A stretch of 64,000 nt of DNA, from NCBI GenBank assembly GCA_021234155.1, contig JAJEKV010000011.1, positions 7,673,132 through 7,737,131 on the forward strand, given 5' to 3'. The notes beneath the pieces are model-generated. The model did no database searches, was not told the DNA's origin, and worked only from the letters and a program-made list of their open reading frames with translations. A program made the position numbers and the translations under genes. Source of the stretch: Isoetes taiwanensis. Its lineage: Eukaryota > Streptophyta > Lycopodiopsida > Isoetales > Isoetaceae. Positions 20,355-33,548 of the stretch are shown in pieces (the first letter of the stretch is position 1; each line of letters starts with the position of its first letter).

Positions 20355-21119
20355 TTAGAGGCAAAGATTAGCCTCTCTCCGATGCTGCTTCTCGGCAGCA
20401 GACAAGGGTCCTCGAACCGCTCGATCAATCTGCAGAGACTCAGGCCCGGACCTGCTGGATTCTACAAATGGGACTGGGGCAGACGTAGCAACAGATGCTT
20501 GTGAGATTAGAAAGACATGACTATGTCTCTCTTTCCTACGTTCGAAAAGCCGATTATCACAACGGACTGCAATTCTAATGGCTTCTTCTAGAGTCTGAAG
20601 GTTCTCCATAGATAACAACATATCTTTGACATCCTCACGTAAAACCCCTTGAAAGCAATCTTGAAGTGCAACATCATCCCAGGCTGTATCTATAGCAATT
20701 TGGCGAAATTCTGATGTATATACTAATGCTGGACAAGAGCCTTGTTTGAGATTGCAAAGTTTTATGACTATTGCGCCCTGCCGATTGGTGTCTTCAAAGC
20801 ATGCCTCGAGCTCTACAGTGGAGGCAGCAAAATCCTGCAATTCGGGGGCTCCTTTCTCCAATAAAGGAGCAAACCAACTTAGAGTTGGCCCTGCGAGGAG
20901 GGAACCAATCAACCCAACTTGTTTCTGGGCCATGGAATATCTATGAGGATGGAGCTGGATCACAAGTTTGATCTGATTCAAAAAGCCACGAAGCTTGGAC
21001 CGAGAGTCGTCAAACTTCTCGGGCAAGCTAATTTTAGGCTTTGATGGCCTCAATCCAGAGCTGGTCGGAGATTCATGTGAAGCAACCCGTTCTCTGAGCT
21101 CCTTATTATCTGACTGCAA
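20355..21119 (-). pseudogene. Gypsy Gag (retrotransposon capsid) remnant
   Basis: The frame covers a Gag capsid domain: KPKISLPEKFDDSRSKLRGF, 'QIKLVIQLHPHRY', 'KQVGLIGSLLAGPTLSWFAPLLE', and 'LKQGSCPALVYTSEFRQIA', the pattern of plant Gypsy Gag. It opens at a non-ATG codon just after a TAG, so the start is lost, and it closes at a TAA inside the zinc knuckle. Confidence 0.85.
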
Positions 21120-21468
21120 CTGCTAGCATACTTGAACTCCATAGAGATAATAACCACCAAATATGGATAAAAGGAATGCTTAGGATCAGAGCAGGCAAGA
21201 ATCGATAAGGGATTCTGGTACAAAATTGTCATGAACCTACACTAAAACAAAGAAAATACTTGAAAAATATGCAAGAAATACGGAGGAAATATGCCAAATT
21301 CGGTGAAGAATCTAATATATGAAGAAGAATCAAGAGTACAATGGCCCAAACGCAAGCAGGAACACGAGACAGGTGTCTAAAAGGCTCAAGGCTGGTGTTG
21401 CACTAGAATGGTTCGACAAGAAGGAGGTGACTTCTTATATATCTAGGCCAACGGTCAGGATCATGCCA

Positions 21469-21722
21469 AGTGTCACGCATGCATGTAGGTTCTAGGGTAT
21501 TCTAGAACCTCCTGGAAACAGCCCCACATATGAGAAAGACGTGAGGGAATATCTTCAACTAGTATTGGTAGCGCACTTGGCAAAGGTCTGTGACTTGCAA
21601 CTAGAAGGTTGCATGTTTAAATATTGTTCCATGCAACTATCCTTTTGTATCCGTGTGACGACCATCCTTTATACATACGAGTATAATATTGGTATGATAC
21701 GAATACCTGTATGGTCGTCACA
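21469..21722 (-). repeat. Gypsy 5' LTR (right), outer part
   Basis: Shares TG...CA end and tRNA-like A box with the left LTR; its B box is changed to GTTTAAATA. A TATATAAG box on the minus strand lies just inside (about 21440). Confidence 0.8.
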
Positions 21723-22357
21723 GACATTGTTGGACGAATGTTGACACTCTGCAACTTCTGACATTTTAGAACAAGATTTTGTTGTACTACTTGGCTACAT
21801 TTAAGAACAAAGCATTGCATGCACATGTGCAAGCACTTTCAAAGATTAACTACAGGGAAATCTTTTACAGTAAATGTGTAAAACTCCAAGTGGTACTTCA
21901 GATTCACAAATGTGGTATTTGATTACATGAAGAAGGTGTAAGCCCGATTGCAGACAATTTTAGCTATGATAAACATCAACATGTGTAACGATTTTTATAT
22001 CAAGCCTATGACACTTGGTTGATAGATATTGTTGCAAGCGTGGGGGGGCAACATGCATTACTAGCTACGTAATTTTTTGAAGGCCCTCTGAGTAGCCAAG
22101 TTCGATCCTTAGATACCTTTAACCATTATATGTTTTTTGCTTTCTCTATGTACAACACCCTTCCGAAGGTCCCAAAACAATCCCACCACCCCCCAACCCC
22201 CCACCCCCAAAAAAACACATATAAAACACACCATTATCCTTTACATTCTTAAGGAAACTTCGCTTAAGTCCGCTTTTGCTTGAATGAATACTTGTACAAA
22301 GGGTGACCTAGGGTAGCAAGAGTGCCGCTCATGCAAATAACCCAAAAAAAAAAACCA

Positions 22358-22467
<110 letters not shown>

Positions 22468-23298
22468 TGTATAATGTAGTTTTTGAATTAACACCACCAA
22501 CTATATTTGGTTCAATTCATATAACATTTTGCCAATCTCACTGTATGGTGTACCCCAACTTGTAAGGCATAGCCCACACATGAGGATCACTATCTATGCC
22601 CCACACTCGGAGATGATGCATAACTCATGAATATGCCCATTCAACAGCTCTCGATGCTGGAAGTCATTTCTAATATAAATATCTAGCTTTTAATATAGTT
22701 TTGCTATGATTTTGAGGTGTATTCGAGTGGATATACTGAAGTGTACATCTAGAGTGCACATTGTATTCACATATTTTAATGTCGCATTCTCTATGGTTTG
22801 CCCCTTCCTTTTTCCCAATTAGTTTTTGCCCCTTTCCTTCTCATGCAAGTAACGAGCACTTATACTTTAGGGTTCTTTCAACCGGCTCCTTCTGGAGCAG
22901 GAGGAGGAAACCTCTCCATTTCTGCTTATTGGGTTTTTGATACGGGTTCTTGTTTGGATTACAGGGGTTTAGGGTTTTGATTTTGTAACTATGTTGATTT
23001 TGTAGCTATGTTGATCGATTCTGTAATTATGGTAGAACGTTTTATTCCCAACTCCCTATTTTCTGCACTAGAGACATATCAATCTTTCATTGCGTCAACG
23101 GATTTCCTCTGAAAATACATCGATTGTAGGTCGGCAATGCCAATTGCTATGTTTTGGGTGGAGACATGGCTAATAGGGGGTCAGGGAGAACTTGAGTTGT
23201 ATAATTACCCTTTGTCCCGATGGTAGTATGTTGCATTGGAACATGAGGAGATGTCCATGTTCACGTAGATCTCTTTGCAAAGGAGACAATGATGTCAA

Positions 23299-23866
<568 letters not shown>

Positions 23867-24656
23867 TAGTTTAGAAAGTATAGATGTACATATATATGCC
23901 AGGGAGCGCTCTGAGGTCTGAGGTATAAATCCCTTGTGCAGATGTTAACAGAAATATGAGCCAAAAAAATGGACACATAGGCAATAATCTCACTGATACA
24001 GATTTACAGATGTGAAGGACAATCATAAATAACTTTATTATGATCTTGCAGCTCTTCAATTCAGCAAAATAACGATGGCAAAGAAAAGACAGATCATGAA
24101 ATATAGTCTAACACTAAATCATATTTGTTGCTGGAAGATCAAAATCATGCAGCTTGGTAAGTCCTGCACTTGCACTATAGTTGGTATCACTTGTTCTTAA
24201 TCTTGGTTGCTAGATTTGGTGCACGGCACCAATGGCAGTCACTTCAAGTATTTTTTCACAAAAATGGACCCTTAACCTGGGGATTTTGCAACCGGTGAGT
24301 AATATTCGTTTACAACACCAGCGCTGAAGAAGTTTCGTGTCCATGAACCAAGTAACACAACTTATGGAAGGCATTTGTTCACAGTATTTAGGATCACTGA
24401 TAACTCAGACATTCCATAGTAAAATTAGAGTAAAAAGCTACAAAGCTAGACATAACAGACCAGCCCCCACATCCATCCACGGCAGATAAGATAATGTGCC
24501 AAATATGCGAGGATGAAACAACCTTGCCGGTAAAAATTTGACAATCCAACAGATAGCTCGTATACAAAACTAAATTGCATTGAGAAAATCAGGCTATCAA
24601 TGTAGCCTATCAATGTCACAAATGGAGCAAAGCATAGTGGTTGCATGTTTCAAGAT

Positions 24657-25444
24657 CTAAGCTCGTGCCTTCCTTAATTTGGACAGCTCACGACGAATAA
24701 CAGAAGCCCTCTGCAAAGGTTGTGGAACAATCATTCAGTAAACAGATATAAATACATTGATTATGTTAACAAGATATTCCTACCTTGACTTTTGCTACCA
24801 TGAGCTTAAAACGGTCAAAATCATTTAGGGATGCCCTCTTCTTCTGAACAATGAGCTTACGGCCCCAAGAACTCTTTTCCCATCTGTTCTGAACATCTAT
24901 AAATTTAAGAAACAAAACATTAAACAACTTAACAGAGTAAAAACCATCTAAAGGCGTGCACATAAACTAATTCTACACAAAAACTGCCTCTGCTCCTAAA
25001 AACAAACTAGGCACACAAACCTGCAGTTTCGATTGCTGCTTTAAGCTCCGACTTCTTTGGCGTTTTGGGAATGTCGATCTTAATATCAGTCAAGGAAAGC
25101 CGCTTAAAGTTGCAAGAGGTCCTTACAATGTCTGGGTAATCAATAAGTGCCTGTTCATGGCAAAAGATGTTATAAAATCAATACTTGCGTGATAACTTCG
25201 GGAACAAATTATGAGATCTGAATGAGAAGATTACCCTGTTCTGATCAATGACATCGACTATAACTACCAGCTTCCCATAATCTGGTCCATAATTTACCAG
25301 GGCAACCCTTCCGATTTCAACAAACCTTTTGAAAGGCTACAAAAAAATAGAGAAGATTGAATCATATTGAAAGCGATCCTAATAGAATGAAACCACACTG
25401 GCAGTCATAACCAGGAAATGAGAATGGAAGACGAAAAATACCAT
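24657..25444 (-). CDS. RPL14: 60S ribosomal protein L14 (eL14), five exons
   Basis: The encoded 133-aa protein is a full-length plant L14. Exons on the minus strand: 25442-25444 (only the ATG), 25235-25336, 25021-25150, 24784-24896, 24657-24710. All introns (73-124 bp) are GT-AG. Exon 2 begins [17 protein letters not shown], exon 3 has [19 protein letters not shown], exon 4 has [20 protein letters not shown] and exon 5 ends [13 protein letters not shown]. Known: eL14 is a component of the cytosolic large ribosomal subunit with an SH3-like KOW fold. The start codon as the last bases of exon 1 is also how I recall plant L14 genes. No stop or frameshift. It is the only housekeeping gene seen, in the middle of repeat-rich flanks. 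Confidence 0.97.
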
Positions 25445-25545
25445 CTTGGCTGGGTCCGGCGCTAGGGTTTTGCTCCGACGTCCGCCGAAACGAGGCTAAA
25501 ATCCCACCCTAAATCCAAGCTTCCCGGGAAACCCTAAAACAAAAT
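25445..25545 (-). promoter_or_regulatory. RPL14 5' UTR/promoter with telo-boxes
   Basis: TAGGGTTTT at 25463-25471 and AAACCCTAAA near 25529-25538 (plus-strand reading). Telo-boxes are a known mark of plant ribosomal protein promoters. Confidence 0.65.
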
Positions 25546-26846
25546 ATCAATCCCTCTTTCTATATTTTAATAATCTCAAAGTTGCATGTCCCTACACAAT
25601 GTACCTCAAACTAGCTCAAACTAAAGGGCAACCCTTTGTGCGCTAGCACTTGTTAGGTTGCCCTCTCGCACTATATATAGATCCGTCCCATAGCCCAGCT
25701 GGGTTCCATTGGACATTAAAAATATATCTATCTATCTTAATGAAAAGCCTTCATTTATGTGGTGAATGGAAGCATATTTTAAGAATATTCTATATGGGCC
25801 AATAGAAACCTTTGTTTTTGCTGAATGTTCTGTGAATATCTCTGTGAAGTATGCATATTCCAGCTCGCCCAGAGAAATGAGCGATCTAAAGGTTGTACAT
25901 TTTTAAGCATGTATGTACATAATGGATGGCAATAAAAGATAGTAGAATGATGTTTATTTCGAGCATTGTACTCTGCATTTCTTCATGGGCAAATGGGTAC
26001 GCATGTAATGGTGTGGGCATCCTAGAATCTGCTAAGGAAACAAGCATCACGGTATTGTTTCAACTGATCGTGATTCTTCTACATCTGTACCTGCACGCAC
26101 CTGTGTGCCTATACATTCCATGGGGAGAACCACTGAGATTGCTTGTACTTCCAGCTGATAGCTTCTATTTGTATGGGTGCATATCATCTCCTTATTGAGA
26201 CATGCGGATGGACTTGGGAGGCAGCGAGGACACGATCTGTCAATGTTACTAACAGGGGGCCATTGAGGATGAATGCCATGCCCTTCAGACCTGTCCAGCA
26301 TTCCATCATATTCGGGCACGGTATGTCCAATAGTTTTGTCGGACCAGCTGTTGCATGTGCTATTGAACACGACCTCCTTGAGCTTGCAAACTTCATATCC
26401 TTAAGAGGTCATAGATATGCGTACTCAGTTGTGTCCTCAAGTATAGTATTGAATTGTGTTATATCATCTCATTGTACAGTTTACCAATATACTTATTACT
26501 GCCAAGGTTTTTCCTCTGAAAACCCTTCAGGAAAGGGGGGGAGGGGGGCGTGTGGAAGGGGGAATGGATTAATCCAGATAGTAATATGCTTGGTGCTCTC
26601 TTTGTTTGGGTCACATAGACCAATTGATCTATGTGGACAATCTATTATATGTTGTTCCCTTATGGGATGATGGTGGGATTAACACAAAATGGAAAGACGA
26701 TCTATTATATGTTGTTCCCTTATGGGATGATGGTGGGATTAACACAAAATGGAAAGTGGGTCGCTATTAATGCGAAAGATTATTTTTGTACCGCCACACG
26801 TGGCACTACCCAATAATGCATAATAGAAATAAGGTCAAGATTTCAT
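25546..26846. other. Spacer with an unassigned ORF and a 60-bp duplication
   Basis: The plus-strand ORF 26143-26670 (175 aa, no recognised domain, antisense ORFs overlap) is not supported as a gene. The other notable item is the 60-bp tandem duplication at 26641-26756. Confidence 0.5.
26641..26756 (+). repeat. Exact 60-bp-period tandem duplication
   Basis: TCTATTATATGTTGTTCCCT at 26641 recurs at 26701; 56 identical bases per copy, implying a recent event. Confidence 0.97.
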
Positions 26847-27400
26847 TCAAATGATTGACAGCAGGTCGTAGAAGGGGCAATTTGTGGGAACAACATGTTG
26901 ATTTCTTGGCTCCCCACTTACCAATTGGATTTTTTTTTTTTTTTTTTTTTTTGGCGGGTGGGGGGAGGATCCGACTTTTTCTGCCAGTAGATAGCCTCGA
27001 ACTTCTTCGATCAACTGCCGCATATCAGTCAACATTTGTTGAGAAACCTTAGACACTGGGTTATGCCAAGTGTCTGGCGTTAAGCATTGATAACCATAAT
27101 TAATCATGAAGGGGGACATTTGTGATGATTCTTGCTTGGTACTATTGTATACAAACTCTACCAAGTAAATATAGTCACCCCATTTTGACTATTTATTCCA
27201 CACATAGTTCCTCAACATATATTCTAGAATCCGATTGGTGTGCTCCGTTTGTCCATCGGTTTGGGGATGATATGCTGTGCTCATCGACAACTTGGTCTGG
27301 ATCGTGTTGAAGAAGTCCTTCCAGAAGGCATTTATGAACTTGGGATCCCTATCGGAGATGATTTTCCTTGGCATCCCACAAATATCTCTTTTGCGAAAAG
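26847..27400 (-). pseudogene. Ty3/Gypsy integrase fragment
   Basis: Minus strand 27374-27189 reads MPRKIISDRDPKFINAFWKD, then STAYHPQTDGQTEHTNRILE, the integrase D-to-E region (SDRDxxF, YHPQTDGQxE). The next frame, 27164-26847, continues MVEFVYNSTKQESSQMSPFM. The two halves are in different frames, and a 23-T tract (26930-26952) interrupts the downstream part. No LTRs were found nearby, so it is an isolated scrap from a different Gypsy copy than the one at 17.9-21.7 kb. Confidence 0.85.
26930..26952 (+). repeat. Poly(T) tract
   Basis: Twenty-three consecutive T, inside the integrase remnant. Confidence 0.95.
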
Positions 27401-27404
27401 CAAG

Positions 27405-27640
27405 GTGGTATCACACTGACCCCAATTTTTGGTCCACTATTAAAAATATTAATTTTTTTGGGTCCACGTGTTTTTTCTTTAGAGATCACAAAAAACCTAC
27501 ATGTAGATCTGTAGAGGTGTGGTTTTACTAATTGATGGTGTTCTTTTTTAATTCGACAAGGAACGTCCACTGTTGTTTTTGAAGGAGCTGTGGTTTTTGT
27601 TTCTTAGGAGGTGTGGTTTTTTAAGGAGGTATGTTTTTCA
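27405..27640 (+). repeat. Dispersed partial copy of the GTGTGGTTTTT module
   Basis: Shares, in order, TTTTGGTCCA, GGTCCACxTGTT, AACCTACATGTAGATCTGT, GAGGTGTGGTTTTACT, GACAAGGAACGTCCACTGTT and AAGGAGGTATGTTTTT with 42390-42620 and its copies at 49.5 and 54.8 kb. It lies outside the macro-repeat, so the module is a dispersed element. Confidence 0.8.
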
Positions 27641-27659
27641 ACTGCAACTTCTTGACTAT

Positions 27660-28482
27660 GTCCCATGCAGAGGACCAAAACTTGACCTCCATAACATAAA
27701 TCTTTCAATAATCTAGTTCACGTTTCAGAGGCTGAAACGTAGTCACTTTCATGGTTAACTCGGTGCACCATCTCTAAGCATGCATGCAGAGCCATGGCAA
27801 CTGAAAAAACAGGGTTCAGATCTATTGGCCATCTAGAATAATCCCAAACAATATCTTGCTAATGCAAAAGCGACTCTTGAATTTTAATTGCCACTTCAGG
27901 AGGAGAATAGATTCAAATCCCATTTTGTTAGTTTCTTTTGCTTTGCCATGTCCCAAGTGAAAACGACCAAAACCTGACCTCCATAACGTAAACCCTTCAA
28001 TAACATAGCAACACACAAGGTTTATGTTTTGGAGGCCACATCGTAGTCAGATTCGACCAGGGTCTTGCACTTTGTCATCACGTAGAGGGATGGTATTAAC
28101 GCCAGAAGATGGACCCTTAAAACCTTCCTGAAACAGTTTGTCCCAAAAACAGGGTTCAGATCTATTGGCCATCCAGAATAATCCCAAACAATGTCTTGCT
28201 AATGCAAAAGCGGCTCTTGAATTTTAATTGCCACTTCAGAAGGAGAATAGATTCAAACCCCATTTTGTTAGTTCCTTTTGCTTTGCCATGTCCCAAGTGC
28301 AAACGACCAAAACTCGACCTCCATAACGTAAACCCTTCAATAACATAGCAACACACAAGGTTTACGTTTCGGAGGCCACATCCTAGTCAGATTCGACCAG
28401 GGTCTTGCACTTTGTCATCATGTAGAGGGATGGTATTAACGCTAGAAGATGGACCCTTAAAACCTTCTTGAAATGTTTGTCC
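27660..28482 (+). repeat. 340-bp tandem repeat (two full copies and one partial)
   Basis: Full copies 27805-28144 and 28145-28482 have an exact 340-bp offset (AGGGTTCAGATCTATTGGCC at 27811 and 28151). A diverged partial copy (CCATAACATAAATCTTTCAA...) precedes at ~27674-27760. The 64-aa minus-strand ORFs in each copy have no homology I recognise. Confidence 0.9.
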
Positions 28483-30465
28483 CAAATGTCCTCTCCCTAT
28501 GGCCCTGGCAATGGAGGAGCAACTCTCGCACTCCGGAACTATGAATTGGCTCCTCCAGTAGACTTAAACATCGACATTACTCTGGGGACCAAATTTCATG
28601 GGCAGAAGACCACCCCTTCTCCAAGAAGCATCAAAGTAGCTCATGTCCAACACATTTGTAGTCAATTGGGCTATGAGGTGGCTGCAAATACTGCCATGTA
28701 GAGTGTTCGTGTTTCTTTTGTTGCCAAAACTGCCCATTTAATTTGATATCTAAGGTAATTTCGCCATTCCAGACGATGTGGAGAAGTCAAACTACCATTC
28801 TGGAGTCTCTATACTGCCCGAATAACAAAACACTTGGGTTTTTACGCGATCACCCGCAGGACGCTTCGCGATTTGATAAGTTCTTCCGGGCCGATTTTGG
28901 ATTTTTTGAACCTGCTCGAAGAACGGTCCTGGAGCGGGGGTGTCAACTGTTGGATAGGGAAAGAGAGCTCGGGGAGATATTCTTCAAAAACCAAGCATAT
29001 GGCCTCTCAGAGGAGCGGCGCAAAGAAAGGCTGCCTCGACAACCTTTATGGGATCCGTCTCTTGGGGTCTGGCCTCTCCCCTCTGGTGAGGCAGCCGTGC
29101 AAAGTCCTAGTGTTGTTGGACTTGGGGAAGGCAGCTAGCTCTTTAAATTCTTGAAGTTCCCTCTATTTTATCCCTTGCCAAACTCCTCTATAAAAAATTC
29201 CAAAGGTTATCATATTTCTTGCAAAACATCCTAGTCATCATGTCAATGTCATCAATATCTTGCCATGTCACCCAAAATTTGCCAACATCACCCCACAGAA
29301 AACCAAAGATTTCATTTTTGGCCTAGTCAAAACTTGACCTTGCTTAGTTGACATGCCATGTCACCACTTAAGCCACATCATCTTTTCCATTCTATTTGGT
29401 GGTGCCACAGGGGTAACAGCGTGCCCTGCCAAATGCTGGCAATTTGTGGTGGCCCTACGCTTTTTGTGTCGAGATGGAGGCAAATACGCCTGAGATTTTG
29501 CATAGGGTACAGTTTGGGCCTATGCATGGAGGTAATACCCATGAAATTTAGAGTCCTTTCCATGCAATGGTTAAGAGTTCTTTCCATGTAATTGAGGAAC
29601 TAGCAGAAAACCATGCATTGGAATTTTTATTGGGAAAATCTTAAAAATGCCCTTGTATTTCTTTATAAGTGTCAAAATGCCTATTGAATGCCCCTGTATA
29701 TGCAATTATCCATCACTCCAGAGCCACTAGAAGACCGAAACTGGATATGAATTGGGGTAGAACCTCCTTCTGGATTTAGCAGTTTGTAGATCCAAGCCTT
29801 TGGTTTAAGCCCTCCACGTAATGGGGGTAAGTCTAATGGATTGCAAAGCTGCTTGAAGGCATATGCATGGATGCCCAGCCATTATAGCAGATTCAAACAA
29901 CAACAAAATAAGGGGAAATTTTTTTTTAGGTTTTTTTGAAACATGTTTTTTGAGTTTTTATGGAATATTCTTATTATTCCAAGAATCGACAGGATAAAAT
30001 GTTTGCCTGCAAAAGGGACCGTAGACTTAAACAACCTAATCATAGAACAACGTTGATATCTAGATAACAACAACATTTAATAATATAAACAAGAAGAATT
30101 GGTGAATTACACCTAGAAAGTAGATAGATCGATTACAGTATTAGAAATAGCATAGTAATTTATGTCACTGCAATAATTGTAGAGACTACATAGAGATATT
30201 TTATGTCAGATAATAATATTTTATGTCACTGTATAAATGACAGAGATATTTTATATTTTCAAGTCAAGTATCTTCTTGTGCCTCGTCATCGATGTAAAGA
30301 CATCGTTTGCGTTTCTTTACTTTTTGCTCAATACTTGACATTGAGGACAACACTGTGGCATGTTGCTCGGCATAGACGGGCAAGAAACTGCAATATAAAT
30401 CAAACACAGTTAGTTTTGGTATAGATAGTTAATGTAAGCAAAAAATAGAAATTTTAGCTTACTAA
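28483..30465. other. Region without a confident gene
   Basis: Plus-strand ORFs around 28468-28701 and 28743-29138 show no known domain and overlap each other in different frames. The rest is AT-rich non-coding sequence that includes the downstream flank of the methyltransferase-like gene. Confidence 0.5.
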
Positions 30466-33400
30466 CTAATCAACCGGTTCTTCAATCACATCCGTGATTA
30501 TCTCATCCTCTTCCTCCAAATCTAGCTGCATAGAAGGAGCCCCATCTGCTAATGGTTTTTTGAATGTATACATTCGAAGTGTTCTGACCATATCACAAAT
30601 ATCAGCATCAAAATCCATTGCATAGCAATGCAGACCTCGGAGTGCGCATGCCTCAACCATAGACCCTGTACCTGTCAATAAATCCACGACATAATCACCA
30701 CAATCACATAGCAGTTGGAGTAAGAACTCGTTAAAGCGTGTGCTCTTTTCTAAATTATGCCGCAGTGAATGATGTTTTGCTGATCTCATTCTGTCACCCG
30801 GCCCTAAGTAATGCCTCAAAAGTTCACTGCCATAATCCAACTCATGTTGACTAAATACCTCCTTGGATTTAAATATCGGATTTGTGCCAGCTCTTTTGTA
30901 GAGAGATACTATCATCACATTTCTTGATAGAATACTGTACTTATCTTTATGAAAACTGAATGGTCTGTCCCCAATCAATTTGTATGATCTTCCTAGTTCA
31001 AGGTTCTTTTTTCTGGCTGCCATATCTATCATCTTTTGAAACTCAAAACTGCTAATGCACACTAACCATCCACTGTCATCCAAACAGAGTTCACCTAAAC
31101 TGAAACATCCATCTACTAGTTGTGTATCAAGTTTGTTCCAGTATGGTGTTTCGTTTGAGTCACTTCTTGTGGGTTCATTTGTAGGCAGCTCAACAAGAAC
31201 CAAGTTAGCACCCCAATCTCTGACTTTTCCATTCCTGTAGTACATGGATGATTTCTTGACTTCCTTTCCTAAATTTCTCAACGATGTGAACACTTCATGG
31301 CCGCCTAATGTTACAGCCTTAGAGATCACACATATATCTGCTTGGACAACTCGAAATTCAGTGTGGCATTCTTTTTGAACTTGTACAACATCAGGCATAT
31401 GCTTTCGTGGAGGTGTTTGATAATCGACAATAAGATCCTCTTCCTCATTAGTTGCATCAGATACTTTTGGCTTGTCTTTCTTGCTTCTCTTTCTTTTGTC
31501 AACATCCACTTTTTCCTCATTTGGATCCACCTTAATTTTCTGCCCTCCACGGATCCGATTGTAATCTGACTCTTCTTCTTCTGGATAAGACCCTAAAGGG
31601 AAATCAATCCACCAGGGACAATTTTCTCTTTCCCATTTATGCATTCCACCTCCCCTGTCTAGGTTACCTTTTGGACTATAAATACAGTCAGCACTTGTGT
31701 GAGACATCCATATCTGTATTTGTGGATGCATTGATTCCATGCACTTAATATGAACCAAATATTTGAAATACATGTATGCAACTCGCATGGCTGTCCTTTG
31801 AACTTCAAAAGCTTCAGAAACATTAACTTAGATTGCATATGTCTCTCCCAATGCTTAAACATTTCAACTCCATTCCTACATTTGAATGTTCTGTACCAAG
31901 TCTCCACATCACAGTCCCGGGGTATTAACAACTGCAAATTATGTTGTTCAATTGCTCCCTTCACCAAGTCACATGATCTGGTCAATAAATGCTCTAGCCA
32001 TGTTTCTTTCTTTACCCAAGAATTGAAGCTCTTGTTATTAGTTGGTATCTTCTGATAATTACCAAACTGAGATATGCTAGTCATTGTCTTAATCCAATTA
32101 TCTCTCACACTGTTCTGCACCTTTGATCTGACCATAAACAAAAGCTTTTCCACTGTCACATTAACTCCTTTAGATTCTAAATCTTTGGTTGTGACATGGC
32201 GTAACCAAACATTCCCAAGGCTAGGATTCACAATGGCTAGATATTTTTGCATTTTAGTTGTCCACTTTCGCCTCACTTCCCTTTTAGTTGACTTTATGTA
32301 ATCCTCAATGTCCTTAACCATTGAAGCCTGCATCAATGGATTTCTAGTAATTAGTTTATTGAATCTTAAACAGCAAAAGATATATAACAGCAGAAACAAT
32401 ATTAAAACTTACGTTATATAATATCTTTGCATAGGCCAATCTCGTGAGAGGATACCAAGGCTCGTTTGACCCTATCATTTCCCTTGTCCTCTGTGCTTTT
32501 AACTCACTGGGAGATAATTCCCTCATATACTTATCTGGTTTGGCAGTAGCAACTATGTGCACAATCATTAGTGTATCTTGTAGACTTGTACGAACAACAC
32601 CAATCTCGTTCAGTCTAAAACAAGCAATTTCTGGAAGTGAGCAAGAATTATTTGCATATAGGAATAGAAAAGCTAAAAAACTCACAAGTTTATTATGTTC
32701 ATTGCAGCAACTAGTGTTGTCTCGTTCGGCTCGTCGATGTTTATAAAATCAGCACGAACACAAATATGTTTGGATTTGACATGTTTGTATGTACTGTTGA
32801 TTTCAGACATCCATGCCTCAGTTCAATGGTTGCCATCCCAGCAAAGAAACATTCTACCACGCAAATCTGACCAGTCCTTGTTATGTACCAATGACTCTTC
32901 AAATGCCTTATTCACTTCTTGCTAATACGGGTCCCAGCCATCAATGTCCTCATCAGTCACTGGAATAACATCACCTTTTGTTGTAGCCATAGATAAAATG
33001 AAGTTCCCCTTGGATTTCACATAGCCATCCTGTCTGAAGGTATCTCTTAGTATTTGCGCTCTTGAACCCACTTTGCGGACCTCCTCATTTATCCTAATCC
33101 GACATAATGAAATCATGGGTGGTTCTGTATCCTTCTTTAATGCTAGTGCTTCCAAGGTTTCTGAAATCACTTCCACAATAAAAGATGCAGATAAGTCACC
33201 AAGAACGTCATCATCAGATCCTGAACTTTGCCCTTTTTTCTGTCCTTTTTCTTTTCTGTTTGCTCTAGTCTTATCTGCAACATTGTCTGCTTTCTCAATA
33301 AGTGCTGCTCCCTCTTCTTCTTCTTCCATAATGAATATATTGTCATCTAACTGCATAGCAATATTTCCTGCCTCTCTGTCTATGTCAACAATCGTATCTG

Positions 33401-33548
33401 CTGGCCCTTCTATTGTCTCTAGTGCATCTGCAGTAGATTCAAACGACATGGCCAAACTTCGATGTGTCTGACGACCTCTTGGCTTTCTTTTAGGAGTGAC
33501 GAGTCTAGTAGGCTGCAAATCTGGTTGACTGTTCCTTGTTTCTACCAT
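30466..33548 (-). pseudogene. DNA N6/N4-methyltransferase-like protein (transposon-associated), decayed
   Basis: ATG at 33548; exons 33548-32686, 32614-32413 and 32327-30466, with GT-AG introns of 71 and 85 bp that keep frame. N-terminus: AT-hook-like PKRKPRGRQ and an acidic linker. Middle: a helical region (DIEDYIKSTKREVRRKW...). C-terminus: a permuted (beta-class) methyltransferase layout. A VELPTNEP stretch sits where the catalytic DPPYN-type motif is expected, then after strands and helices NLEKSTRFNEFLLQLLCDCG followed by the SAM-binding motif I DLLTGTGS and an acidic residue after strand 2 (YAMDFDAD). An acidic tail ends the protein. Defects: TAG at 32922-32924, TGA at 32823-32825 and a frameshift near 31830. 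The substituted catalytic motif may also mean DNA binding without methylation. It is head-to-head with a transposase. Confidence 0.65.

Larger units (their letters stand above)
17855..21722 (-). mobile_element. Decayed Ty3/Gypsy chromodomain-type LTR retrotransposon
   Basis: On the minus strand the order is 5' LTR (right), Gag, zinc knuckle, Pro/Ala-rich linker, RT, integrase, chromodomain-like end, purine tract and 3' LTR (left). This is the order of plant chromoviruses. LTR copies (about 17855-18105 and 21469-21722) share an outer start TGTGACGACC. The right LTR has a TATATAAG box near 21440; the left LTR loses similarity just before that point, so it is truncated. RT is shortened, RNase H is missing, and Gag and integrase contain stops. 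I could not identify a target-site duplication. Confidence 0.85.

Noticed and set aside
26143-26670. 175-aa plus-strand protein gene
   Set aside because: No recognised domain, Cys/Ser-rich low-quality composition and overlapping antisense ORFs; no promoter seen.
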